DNA from: Pollenia angustigena
Lineage: Eukaryota; Arthropoda; Insecta; Diptera; Polleniidae
DNA: 64,000 nt
Assembly: GCA_930367215.1 (NCBI GenBank)
Contig: OV884056.1
Span: 228,895,127-228,959,126, forward strand
Direction of reading: 5' to 3'
Within the stretch, counting starts at the first letter, position 1; every line of letters starts with the position of its first letter. Positions 45,932-56,834 of this stretch are shown here, one piece after another. The notes beneath the pieces are model-generated. The model was not told where the DNA came from. It saw nothing but the letters and a program-made list of their open reading frames with translations, and made no database searches. The position numbers were made by a program, and so were the translations under genes.

Positions 45932-48900
45932 ATGTGTTGTGTATTTTCCGTACTTTGTCAACATCATCGTCGTCAGCATCATCAACATCATGTTGTTTAT
46001 CCAAACCGCCGTTCAGCTGTTACAAAAGTTTCGACGCTATTCAACGTTGCATTGGGTTTGGTGTTGTTGCTGAACTCTATATCCTTGTCAAAGGCTCAAA
46101 TCGCATATACATCCGATGTGCTACAGTTACGCATACAAGAATTGCATAACATTGCCATACGTATGGAACACTCGATAGACATGGATAAATTTGCCTGTGA
46201 GAGTTATTTTGATTATGTTTGTGGACGTAATCGTCCTTTATTTTCAATATTGGGTAAGTAGCTTGTGTGTGTAGGCATTTGAGCGTTATGAATGAATATT
46301 ATACTCTTAATTGTAATTTATTTTTTACAAATTCAACATCCTTTAATAGGCCAAACATTAGGTATACTCAGCATTACTTTCTGTCCACCCTTCCGACTCA
46401 TTAGTTGGTTGTGTGCCATGCAGTTCTAATGTACAAAGTTCAAATTTAATATTAAATATATAAATTTATGTATTTAGTCCTGGGTCGAACCCTTTTTAAA
46501 ATATTAAGATTTCAACCATAATTTTACCTATCCTCTACAAAAATATTCTTCCGAAATTAAACTTTAGCTTAAAAAAATATTTTAATTATCTAGGTTTTTT
46601 TAAATAGATTTTATTTCCTAAATTTTGCAGAACTCCAAGGAAACCCTTAACCCTAGATGGTGACTGTTCGTCGAATCGACGAAGCTCATATACACTTTAC
46701 TAAATAAGTTTTTTATGTGTATTCAAATTACGATCTTTTTTCAACAACGTTAGCTGATAACGAAAGCTTAAAAGAATTATTAATTTGAAAACACAAAAAA
46801 GAGTTAAAATTCGTATAAAATTTTGAGAGAGAAGAAGAACTTTTATTTTTTAATTTTTTAGAAAATGTTTGTTGATTTTTTACTTTAAAAATCGTTACTT
46901 TAGAATTTTTTTTAAATAGTTCGTCAATTCGACTAAAATGTACTAAAATTAAGAGTGACCTTCCAGGGTTAAAATTGCTTTTAATGTAAATCTATAATTG
47001 ACTTGGGTCTGCAACAACGAGCTGGTGTTGTTAAATCGATGTATCAAATTTAAATTATTTTCACCACCGAAATTTTGGTATTTTCGATATTCATTTGATT
47101 CTTTTTCTTTTACTTGCATATCCGTTTTTCGGATGCAAGCGATCATACAATGATTTCTGACAATTTTGTATGCATTAAAGGGAAAAGGTAGAGTAGAGGT
47201 AGCTTGTTTCGTCTCGATGTTCTGTCCATTTCTCGATGTTTTAAGCCCAGGATATTTCCCTTCTACCTTTTACTTAGTCTTTGAGGACTGTTCGAAGTAG
47301 TTCGTGTTTTTGGAAAAATTATCAAGTGTTTATTATTTTTATTAATTTCCAATCGAGGTATATTTTTCTTATTATCTCGTTGTTAAGAAACCGATTGATC
47401 CATGGCATTTTTATGAAGCGTCTGTATATTTATATTTCTTAATGTTTGCAAACTTTTCGCGCAAAGTAAAACTGAAAACACATAGCATTTGGTAAATTGA
47501 ATTTTCGTTATTATTTCATGTCGCGGCTGGTTATAAGGGTATATAAAAAACTCCTCACTTGCCATCTGCATACTACATTTAATGTCTTTTGAGGCATCCC
47601 ATTGATCATTAATCAGAACATCTAGATTTTTAAACGTTTCTAGTTAGCATGATTAAGAGCGAGCAATTCATGTTACAGAAATTATTTTCAATCGTAAGTG
47701 GAATCTTTCCGTAATTTGCTTCTCAAAAAAAAAAAAATAAATAAATTCGATCGAAATTGCAACTACGAAATTGAAGCCATTTCGATCGTAATGTGTGATA
47801 GGCCTAAGTTTGCGTGGAATTTTTTTCTGCCACACGAAACTATATTTTTATTATTCTATTCTTATACTATATGTATATTTTACGGCGTTTTCTTTTCTAC
47901 AAAAAATGTGATATTTTATTTAAAAAAATGCAATTTGGTGTATGTTTCTTAAAAAGTTTGCTACCGTTACTACTCACCCCTTTCGGGAGTAAAATTTTTT
48001 TAAATAAAATGTCACATTTTTTTTGTAGAAAAGAAAACACCATTACTCTTAATTTTTTATGATATTTGGTTTAAGATATTTAGGATTTTTACTTATAACA
48101 TATATCATCTGAAAGTTTTATTTTTTTTTTAATTCAAAATTTTCGAAAAAACGCTGAATTCGAAAAAATCAAAGAGTTCTTTGACTATAAGTACTATAAA
48201 AACCTCTTTAGATAATTCGTGTACAATATAATTTTACACGCACTTGCCTCTTAATTCCATACAAGGTCTACTCATTAAAGTTGCTTTCAGTTAATTCAAT
48301 TTTTTATTCATCAAAAAATCTTAGTCATATCCCTGCGGGAAATTTGTGTCAATTGTTCCAACAGAACTGGTCCTGGGACTTGTGAAAATAGAATAAGTAC
48401 CAAAAAAAGAACTCATGACCGGTGAAAGGTCTGGTATATGAAGAACAAAAGGGTAGAGAAAGTATTGAATTTATTAAAACGCTTTTTGTATCCAAATATC
48501 GAAATTAATATAACAAGCAATTTTTATTAATGTCTGTTTTATTAAGCTAGAGGTTTTCTTTTTAATAAAGAGTACAGTGAATAATAAGTGAAACCTAGTA
48601 TAATCCACATTTTGGACTATATAAATATTATTTTCTTTAATAAATCCACTCTTTTTAAACAAAAGAAAAGTTTATTTAAAACATAACCAAATATTGATTT
48701 ATTTGAAATAAATAGTTAAAACAAAAATTTTTTTATTAATTAATTCAAATGTTCTAAAAGATTTCAATAAAAACAAATGCCTACCTGTGAGATTCATTTT
48801 AATTCTTTGGATGACGAAATCAAACACAACATATCTTTACATGGGGTCTTCACCTGACAATTTTTTGTTATACCAAACGTCAAAGTCTATATAAAAAACC

Positions 48901-51900
48901 TCTAATATTTTTATTAGCGTTTTGTTTTATGAAGTTGGACGTTTATTTAACAAAAAATTGTCAGACAAAGACACCATGTCATGAAACATAAATTGCGAAA
49001 TTTGGCATTTATAATAGTTGCCAGAAAGGTAAATTAAAACATGTTGACAGTTGATTAAAAATATATAAAAAACAGAGTGGACTATAAGCGAACATTTTTG
49101 CATGAAGAATTATATGCTAAGAAAATGTAGCTTTTAAACGAAAATGGACTAAAAGCGAAATGGACCTTAGAACAAATAATTTTTATGAAATTCGAAAAAA
49201 TGTGCATGTGAATATGACAGTTTTGGCGTATATCCGTTTTTGGCCTTTAAGCGGAATGGACTGTATAATTTTTGAAATAATGCCTAGGACAAGCATTGTA
49301 GAAATTAACACGTTCAGTGAGAATAGATGTGTGACTTGTCAAGTGGTGCCTGTTAGGTGCCAATTGACCCCCTCCAATGACAACCCCATGTAAAAGTGAT
49401 AGGTCCCATTCATATAAAGTGTTAGAACTAGAACCGGTCACTACCGCCAAAGAACCTATCACGGGACTAGTTCGGTGTCAGTTTGCTTCACTCTAGGGAT
49501 ATATTCGCGTAATCGAGGTAACACATTTCAATTTTTCATGCTTAACTTGTGAGTTTTAAGGAGAGTAAACAAAGAAATAAGGGGGTTGGTACCGAGGTGC
49601 TTGTACTCGGTCCGCTTGCTTTGTGTTCTAATTCAAAGGTATATAGACAACGATGGCTCCATGTAATTTTTTTCTGTGCTTTTTGTCTTTGATTCGCTGT
49701 GAACAAAATTTTGGTTGTTTTGACCTAAAAAAAAGTTGAAAACAATTGTCGCGTGTATTGAAAACTTTTAATATTATCATTAAAGTTTTTTTTTTTTAAT
49801 TAATATAATTCAATAGAAGTTGAGCAGAAAAAGTTGAAGCGTATAAACCTAGACTTACTCTCGAAAATTATAAAGTAAATATTTTTATAACAGTTATTAT
49901 ATGGTGAGCCTTGACTTGATACGTTCTTACTTGTTTGTTTGCTGGCAGTTTTTAAATCGAACACTTGGCAGGGAAAAGAAGTCTGAAATAAAACTTAAAG
50001 ATCATCAAGGAAATATTATTAATCACGATGATATGAAGGCTGAAAAACTTAATCTATATTTTATAAACTCCATAGAAGATTTAAAACAACAGAAAGCGAT
50101 TTATTACCTTTCGTATTGCTGACTAACTTCTATTAGTTATTTGAGCAATTTCAGAATATGATTTTCCCAATCTATGAATATTAATAGTAATAAGTCGCTC
50201 CTCAATCGATAGCTCCTTGCGAGTCATTTTATTTAACACTTTTTTCAGTAAAAAACCAATTATTGCTACTGATATCAACAAGAAATAACTCTAAATACAT
50301 TCTGAATGTACCCTTATTAATGTAGAAAGAAAAAAAAATTTTAAATAATAGATATGCCAATACTTAAAAATATATCACTTTAGAAAGTACCAAGACTTTT
50401 GCTGTGCAAAATTATGGAGTTGCCAGGTACTTAAGGATATTTTATGGTTGTTTCTTAGAATATGAGTGCATAATTTTGCTGGACTGTAGTATATGAATAA
50501 TTTTACAATATAGGATGAAATAACACAACCTTTCTTTCTTGTTTTTCAAAAAACTTTAGATATTGGTTTATTTCAGTGTTCGAAAATAAACACTAAATAT
50601 CGTTTCTTAATGTTCGATTCGGTAGATTTGTGGAAAACACAAACGCTAATACTGTTTGTGTAGAAAATCATAAAAAAAAACGTTTCCCTGTTAGTCATCT
50701 TTCGAACACAAAAATAAAACTGTTTTTATCACACACAACAAAAGATGAGAACATTTAATTCCGTTCGGTTTTTTTTGAAAATCCACAAACTTCGATGTGT
50801 TCGGTTCGGCACATTAATGTTCGTCCCTTTTGGCTGGTAAAAAAAAACAAAAATTTTTTACAAATACAAAATGCACACACGAAAAAAACATTAAAGAACA
50901 TTAAAATATAATGTTTTTCTACAGTATCACTACAATTGTTCTGTTTTTTAATGAAGAACCGAACATTATATAATGCTCTGTTCTTTCTTGAAAATAGTTA
51001 CGAACGGTATTAAGGGTTGTGTATTATTACACAATCACTAAAAAAATAGATATCGTTCTTGGGTGTGTGAGCCGAACGTTAAATAATGTACTGTTTATTT
51101 ACGAACGCTGGTTTATTTCAAAAGAGGTACCTTGATTTATGCTTCTCACTGTATGTATATAAGATTTTGCACAATATTGGACTCCATACAATAAAATTGC
51201 AGGTGAGCCACCATAACGTAAACACAAGGCAAAGATGCAATTTACAAACGGCTAGGTGCCGCCTCGAAATAACCAAACAATGAATCGAATACAACGGTAG
51301 TTTGCACTACAACAATTTGCCAATATTTGTTAAAAATTCAGATTCTATTCTATATTTAAAAGAAGATTAAAACAATATTTACAAAAAAACATTTATATGC
51401 TTCTAATATAAAACATGAATATTTAAATATACATTTGAATATATAAATATGTATTATTTTTATTTATTTAAAAAAAGCTTTTGTTTAAATTTACTTTTGT
51501 TATATAAAATTATACCTATATACTGTAAAAACATGTTGCCAGATAGCCTCAAAAATGCTAGAATAGCGCTGAGGCACTTAATGTTAGTTTAAAAATGTAT
51601 ATATATATATAATTTCTGAATAAATATTTAAAAAAAAGTAGGACTGTACGTAGGTCATGCCTGGCTATGTAACATCTCATCCACTATTATACTAAATTAA
51701 AATTTTTCTTTTAGGTCACCTTCCTGAAACCAATGAAATAATACATCTTATGACCGAGCTACAAAACGACGATACTCAGTTCGAGGCTAAACAAAAACTA
51801 ATGGATTTCTTTATATCCTGCAACACAGTTAAGGGACTCGAAGACTGCTATCGTGAGTCATTCGAATACTTTAAACCTCTCTTTGCCTACATTATTACAA

Positions 51901-52673
51901 AGAACTACATACACAGTGGGTCTCAAGAACATCGTAATTTTCTCTACATACTAAAAGAATTTGTTAAGAAAGCAGAGCAAACTGAAAACTTTGGTAGGAA
52001 TCCCATACGCCTTAAATTGGCTTCACTTAAAGACAAATTTAAAACGCCACAAATTTATTTTCGTTCCGGTGATTTAAATTACGAATATGAGTCTTTAAAA
52101 ATGTATCGAGAAAGTTACCAACATAATGTTAGAAATTTGGAAATATTTCGCAAACGAAACTCAACCTATGAATACGGGATACATAGCACTATATTAGATT
52201 GGAGTCTATATGTGTATCAGAGTCGCAACAAGCCAATGTTGTATTATTATCCCACCTTAAATGTACACCTTTGGATGACATTGTTTAATACAACAGAACG
52301 TTATTATGAACCTAAACGTTTTGCAGAAATAGTAGAGTGTTTAAAGTTGCCGCAATTTGTAAATGTTTTGGAGGAGGCTCGCATTTTGGCCGTGGTCTAT
52401 TTGAAAAGTTTCCGCAATGCTTTTGCGGACTATAATGAGTGGATGTCTGCTTCGGCTGAAAATCAGGAAACTGTTGATCGAGAAAATGAAATTTTAAAAC
52501 AATATAAGCTGAACAATAAGAAAATATTTTATACTTTATATGCACAAAATTTTTGTGAATTTGGCAAGGATTTGGCGGAAAATGTATTTTATTTGGGTCT
52601 AAAACATACTCAGGATTTCTATCTTACCTACTCTTGTGGTTATCAAGCGGCGCGGAATGTAAGATGTGTTTAA
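45932..52673 (+). CDS. Neprilysin-like (M13 family) secreted protein without catalytic motifs, two exons
   Basis: Model: join(45932..46253, 51715..52673), 426 residues; donor G|GTAAGT, acceptor TTTTAG|GT, frame kept through a split Gly codon. The N-terminus is His-rich, then a hydrophobic segment (VALGLVLLLNSISLS, about residues 38-52), a likely signal or anchor. After it FACESYFDYVCGRNRP matches the M13 N-terminal Cys motif, LEDCYRESFEYFKPL the first conserved block, and IFYTLYAQNFCEFG the FFLSxAQxWC block, with a final Cys near the C-terminus. The zinc motifs HExxH and ExxxD are absent and the length is well below the usual ~700 residues. This fits the degenerate neprilysin-like proteins of flies, thought to be secreted and often male-reproductive, but expression here is unknown. 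The 5,461-bp intron contains only transposon remnants. Confidence 0.87.
46651..46968. mobile_element. TTAA-flanked MITE, 318 bp, piggyBac-type ends
   Basis: TTAA at 46647-46650 and 46969-46972; ends CCCTAGATGGTGACT and, reversed, CCCTGGAAGGTCACT. A TTCGTCGAATCGACGAA palindrome lies near the left end (about 46668) and a partial one near the right. A related fragment is at 23159. Confidence 0.8.
47884..48040. repeat. Inverted repeat, arms about 45 bp
   Basis: GCGTTTTCTTTTCTACAAAA at 47884 with following A/T is mirrored by TTTTGTAGAAAAGAAAACACC at about 48022-48040. The loop is about 60 bp. Confidence 0.75.
48838..48985. repeat. Inverted repeat, arms about 40 bp
   Basis: ACATGGGGTCTTCACCTGAC...AACGTC is mirrored by GACGTTTA...GTCAGACAAAGACACCATGT. 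Possibly a small MITE. Confidence 0.7.
49385..49495 (+). repeat. Dispersed repeat B, copy 1
   Basis: Shares with 60888-60993 the order GTGTTAGAAC-AGAA, GGTC-CTACC, CTATCA-G-GAC and TTC-CTCTAGGG. No coding. Confidence 0.65.
49895..51395 (+). pseudogene. LINE ORF2 fragments split by a hAT-like MITE
   Basis: About 49935-50100 reads FLNRTLGREKKSEIKLKDHQ then GNIINHDDM, a linker before RT in a fly LINE. 50545-50573 plus 51119-51290 read continuously, once the MITE and one 8-bp duplication are removed, into LDLCFSLYVYKILHNI and TRQRCNLQTARCRLEITKQ, the C-terminal region. The RT core is missing. 51400-51640 is AT-rich and ends in AATAAATATTTAAAAAAAA, a plausible LINE 3' end. Confidence 0.7.
50574..51110 (+). 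mobile_element. hAT-like MITE, 537 bp
   Basis: Perfect 8-bp target duplication GTTTATTT at 50566-50573 and 51111-51118. Ends CAGTGTTCGAAAATAAACA and ...TGTTTATTTACGAACGCTG. No transposase. Confidence 0.9.
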
Positions 52674-53521
52674 ATGGCTTCTAACAAAATGACCCTTAGC
52701 CAAATCGTCCAAAGCAATATATGAAAAATCGCCCAAAATTTTTCATACAATACCTTTTTGCATAAAAAATATTACCGTTTTTTGTTGAAAAACATTTTTG
52801 GAAGTTTTTTCGTTTTCTTGTTTTGAGATAGTAAAAAATAGCGGGTGTAAGATCTAGTAAAACATCTGTTATTTTCAGTAACTGATATTTTTATAATTAA
52901 TTTAAAATTCCGAATGCGAAGCCGGTGCTTATTATACCATAGAGGAGAAAATCCTTGTACTTGGCCGAAGGAATGCTAAGCAGAAAAGCTTTAGTGAGCG
53001 AGCCAGTATTTGGAAAATCGCAATTTTGGATTCGGGATTTTAAGTTTTTGACATTTGACCACAACCAAAATAAAAATTTAGTTGTAAGAGTTATTAAATA
53101 AAAATTTGAAAATAATCACTGGATGATTTTTATTATTTTTAGGGTCTTTGGAGATTTGGTTATAATTTCCATTGCTATTTTTTTGGGACATTTTTTTTAT
53201 CTAAGTGGGTCTTTTTTATTTATGTGATTTTGCACATATTGCTTTGCAGTTAAAGCATCTATAGAATGAGAAAAATGTTATCATGTAAAAGCAAAATGTA
53301 TTGAGTAAGAGAGAATACGGATACAAAATTTGACAAGCGGTCGGTAAATGTTTATTTTCTAAACCATTTTAGAAACATATTTATTCTTATCACCAGAGCT
53401 GTTAAAATCCGTATATACTGAAGTTGGTATCATTTTTATACAATTACAAAAACAACCAAAATCAACTCAGGAAATTTTAATGTGGTTTTGGTAAATATTG
53501 TAAAACGGTAACCATCTTCTG

Positions 53522-53552
<31 letters not shown>

Positions 53553-54679
53553 TAAGCTAACACGGAGATAATTTCATAATATTTTGATTCTAGAAAGTCG
53601 TCATACATTGTATTACCGTGTAAACTCGCCTTAAGCGGCAACAAACTCTCTAAAATACTCTTTCTCTTTTTTTCATTACGCTTCTTAAAATAATAATAAA
53701 ATGTATGTTAAACTTTAGACGTATTTTACGTGTTTGTATACATGGAGGTTGAAATAATTTTTTTTTTTTTTTTTTCAAATTTACTACTTGTAGAAATTTT
53801 TCGCAAATTTTCAATTGAGAAAATCTTTCGCAAATTGCTATTTAGAATCTTATGCAAATATGCTATTTTTTAAAAAGAATTTTTTTACAAATTTTTAATT
53901 TCTAGTAAAGTTTGAACAGTTTCTTTTCTCCTTAATTTTTATTTCTAGTTTCCTTTTATTTTTTGCAAATTTTGTGCCCATTTGGTATTTCTATAAAATT
54001 TTTTATTTTAAGAAAGATTTGTGTTATTTTATTTTGTAAAAAAACTTTGTGCAAATGTGCTATTTTTTAGGAAATGTTGCGTAATTTTGTTACTTCTAGA
54101 AATGTTTATTCAAATTTGGTAAAAATGCTTTTTAAGAAAATTTTAAGCAAATTAAACCAAATTTTAAGAAAATGTTTTACTTTAAGGAAATTTAACTCAA
54201 ATTTAATAGAAAATTTTAACATAAATTTCTATGCAAAAATTAATTATAAGAGCACTTTTATGTAAATTTCGTTATGAAAATTTTGTTTTTATTTTCTATC
54301 AGTTTTAGAAAATTTTGTTTATTAAATTTTTTTGTTTTTGGAAAAATTTTTAAATTTGTTTTTGTAAACTTCTTATTTTTAAATAATTTTTAGAAACTTG
54401 ATATTTTTACGTGAATTTTTAGTATGTAGTACACTATGCCACAAAAAAATTAACCTCAAAAATTAGATATTTGCTAAGAAAATTTGGGGCTGCTGATCAT
54501 GAATATGGCATTCATTTATTTATCGCAAGAAGCGTTTTCGAAATATACGCTAAAATCGTGTTTTTCTGCAGTTGTTTAAGGTATTTCGAAAAATCTCGAG
54601 AACTGTTCAACTGAATAGGGCAAATTTTAAAACAATGTAAGCACGGCTTAAAGATAATATTGTTGCCGAGTTTCGGATT
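52674..54679. other. Downstream of the neprilysin-like gene, repeat-rich
   Basis: An AATAAA near 53097 could be the gene's poly(A) signal. T-runs lie at about 53521-53545 and 53758-53775. 53790-54420 is a degenerate array in which GCAAATTT(T)-TATTTTT(A)GAAA(A)-type words return every 45-60 bp. Confidence 0.45.
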
Positions 54680-54838
54680 TTTTATACCCTTCACCTCAGG
54701 TGGAAAAGGGTATAAATAAGTTGGTCATTCCGTTTGTAATTTCTACAACATTGATCTAAGACCCTATTAAGTATATATATGCTGGGTCCTTATGAGGAGA
54801 GAACTTGATTTAACGATGTCCGTCCGTCTGTCCATCTT
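54680..54838 (+). repeat. Dispersed repeat C head, copy 1
   Basis: TTTTTATACCCTTCACCTCAGG, then TTTGTAATTTCTACAA, then TATATATGCTGGGTCCTTATG and GATGTCCGTCCGTCTGTCC. A second head follows at 55428-55567 and a matching end (TTCGGCACAGCCGAATATAG) lies at 56433-56452. The head is a widespread fly repeat type. Confidence 0.75.
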
Positions 54839-55427
54839 ACGTTTGATATGTATTTTCCGGAGACTCCAGACATGCTAGCGGCTAAGTCGTTTTACATTTA
54901 TATCACACGACCACGACTGCCTCTAATTTTTTCCAAAAATCCCTCGTTGTTGTATTTTTATTGCTTTTGTCTGTATATCTGGAGAACGGCAAGTGCCAAA
55001 GTTTCCAAATTAGGTGCAAACATTCAAGCTATAAGTACACACCAACACACAAAATGTGGGCGGGGTTGGAGAAGTGGGCGTGGTACCCCCATACAAAAAA
55101 TTTCAAAAATTGTATAATAACCTGAATTTTTTGACTGTTATATGACGTATGGTTACGCCTTATATATCAAAAGATCGGAAATTTTTAGTAAAAAATATTT
55201 TCTGAAAAACTCGAGAAAATCTGTTCAGATAAGAAAAAGTTATGACCAAAATATTAATTTGTTTTTGATAAATACCCAATTTCGGAAACCATATTTCTTG
55301 CCGAGTCCAAGTTTTATAACCCAACTAACTGGCAAATTTCTTCTTAAACACTTCGGTATATAAATCTGTCAAAGCGGTTAAGAAATGGCTGAGTTATAAT
55401 CAAAATACTGAAATCCCAAAAATTACT

Positions 55428-55567
55428 CTTTTTATACCCTTCACCTCAGGTGGAAAAGGGTATATATAAGTTTGTCATAACGTTTGTAATTTCTACAATA
55501 TTGATCTTAGACCCTTTAAAGTATATATATTCTGGGTCCTTATGAGGAGAGAACTTGATTTAACCAT
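55428..55567 (+). repeat. Dispersed repeat C head, copy 2
   Basis: Direct copy of 54680-54838 with a few changes, breaking off at AACCATGTG. Confidence 0.75.
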
Positions 55568-55880
55568 GTGATGCCACTCTACCCCCCCTTTCAATTGTTT
55601 TCATATACTAGCATATTATTTCATATATTTAACGAACTAATTTTTACAAATAGAAACTCGGAATTTTTGTGTTTTTTTGCTTCTTAAAAACTCGCCAAAA
55701 AGATAAAAGAAAACAAACAAACACACATACATACATGGCACAAACTATTTTGGTGAATATATTTCCCAACTTTGCTATTGCGGTGAACAATAACAACAAA
55801 AGTAATTTCAACTCAACTGTGTTGAATTTTGTGAACAGTAAACGTGCCATATTTCATTTTAATGATATTCGATTAACGTT

Positions 55881-55955
55881 CCTTCATGGTTCAGTTGTCT
55901 AGGGGGTGTGTTAAGTTAGAAACTGACAGTTCCCTGGTTCGAATCTTGGTTTTTT
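55881..55955 (+). other. tRNA-like sequence (tRNA pseudogene or SINE head)
   Basis: A-box-like TGGTTCAGTTG at 55887 and B-box-like GGTTCGAATCT at 55936, 49 bp apart. CCTTCATGGTTCAGTTGTCT resembles a tRNA 5' half, but acceptor-stem pairing with the 3' side is poor. Not called a functional tRNA. Confidence 0.5.
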
Positions 55956-56104
55956 CAAAAGAAAATTTTGTTTTAATATTTTTATTTTTTTATGTTCTAA
56001 AAACGATAAAAAAAATATTTACCAGTTTTCGCTTTTTAAATTTTATTTATAATGAAGTTTTAAGTATTGTAAATATGTATGTATGTATATGTAACAATTA
56101 TTTA

Positions 56105-56378
56105 GGCCCTTAATTTGTTAAACGCAAACGCAACGCCAAAAATTATATTGAAAGCAAAAACAAAATCGAAAATATTTCATAATGTTGTTGTTGTTTTTTA
56201 TAGAAATGCATACTGAACTTTAAAATTTTAAACGCTGCATATCATGTGGCGTTGATAATTTTAAAGCGCAGTATGTATTTCTGTAGAAAGCAACAACAAA
56301 ATTTTGACAAATTTTTAACATTGTTTTTGCTTTCAATGTTTTTTTGGCATTGCGTTTGCGTTTTACAAATTTAGGGCC
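56105..56378. mobile_element. Harbinger-type MITE, 274 bp, near-palindromic
   Basis: TTA target duplication (56102-56104, 56379-56381). Ends GGCCCTTAATTTGT and ACAAATTTAGGGCC, with inverted similarity extending deep inward (AAACGCAAACGCA; GAAAGCAAAAACAA; GCATAC-TGAA). GG-starting ends plus a TTA duplication fit PIF/Harbinger. Confidence 0.85.
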
Positions 56379-56834
56379 TTAGTTTTTGTCTAGTTGCTCT
56401 GTATTCTGCTAGCACAATGGTGAAGGATATATAAGATTCGGCACAGCCGAATATAGCACTCTTACTCAATATGATCAACGCTTTTTAAGTTATTCCAATA
56501 TATGTAGTGAAAATGCCTTAATTTTGGACATAACGGTATATCTCGGAAAGTAGAGCTAATAGAGAAAAATGCAGATTAGATTTGAAATCAGCGTCCTCAA
56601 ATAAGTAAAAATTTGCAATCAAATTCCATGCGATTGCGATTTACGGATTACCTGTTATAGGATTTCAAATCAGAATCATAAATGTTTAGCGTTTTGCAAT
56701 ATTCGAACATGCCCGTATATATAATTTCGAAATTTTGTTTATAATTCTAAGAGCTTTTAAATTTGTTTCTTTGATATTTAATTCTCTTCTTTTGCTTTAA
56801 ACCACAAAAATCTTTAAATTAAATATCATTACTA

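Larger units (their letters stand above)
46973..49880. other. Intronic stretch, mostly unrecognised
   Basis: No exon seen. Holds two stem-loop repeats (47884-48040, 48838-48985) and one dispersed repeat (49385-49495). Small open frames here have no recognisable domains. Confidence 0.4.

Noticed and set aside
49160..49393. 77-codon open frame in the M13 gene intron
   Set aside because: No family resemblance; ends in dispersed repeat sequence.
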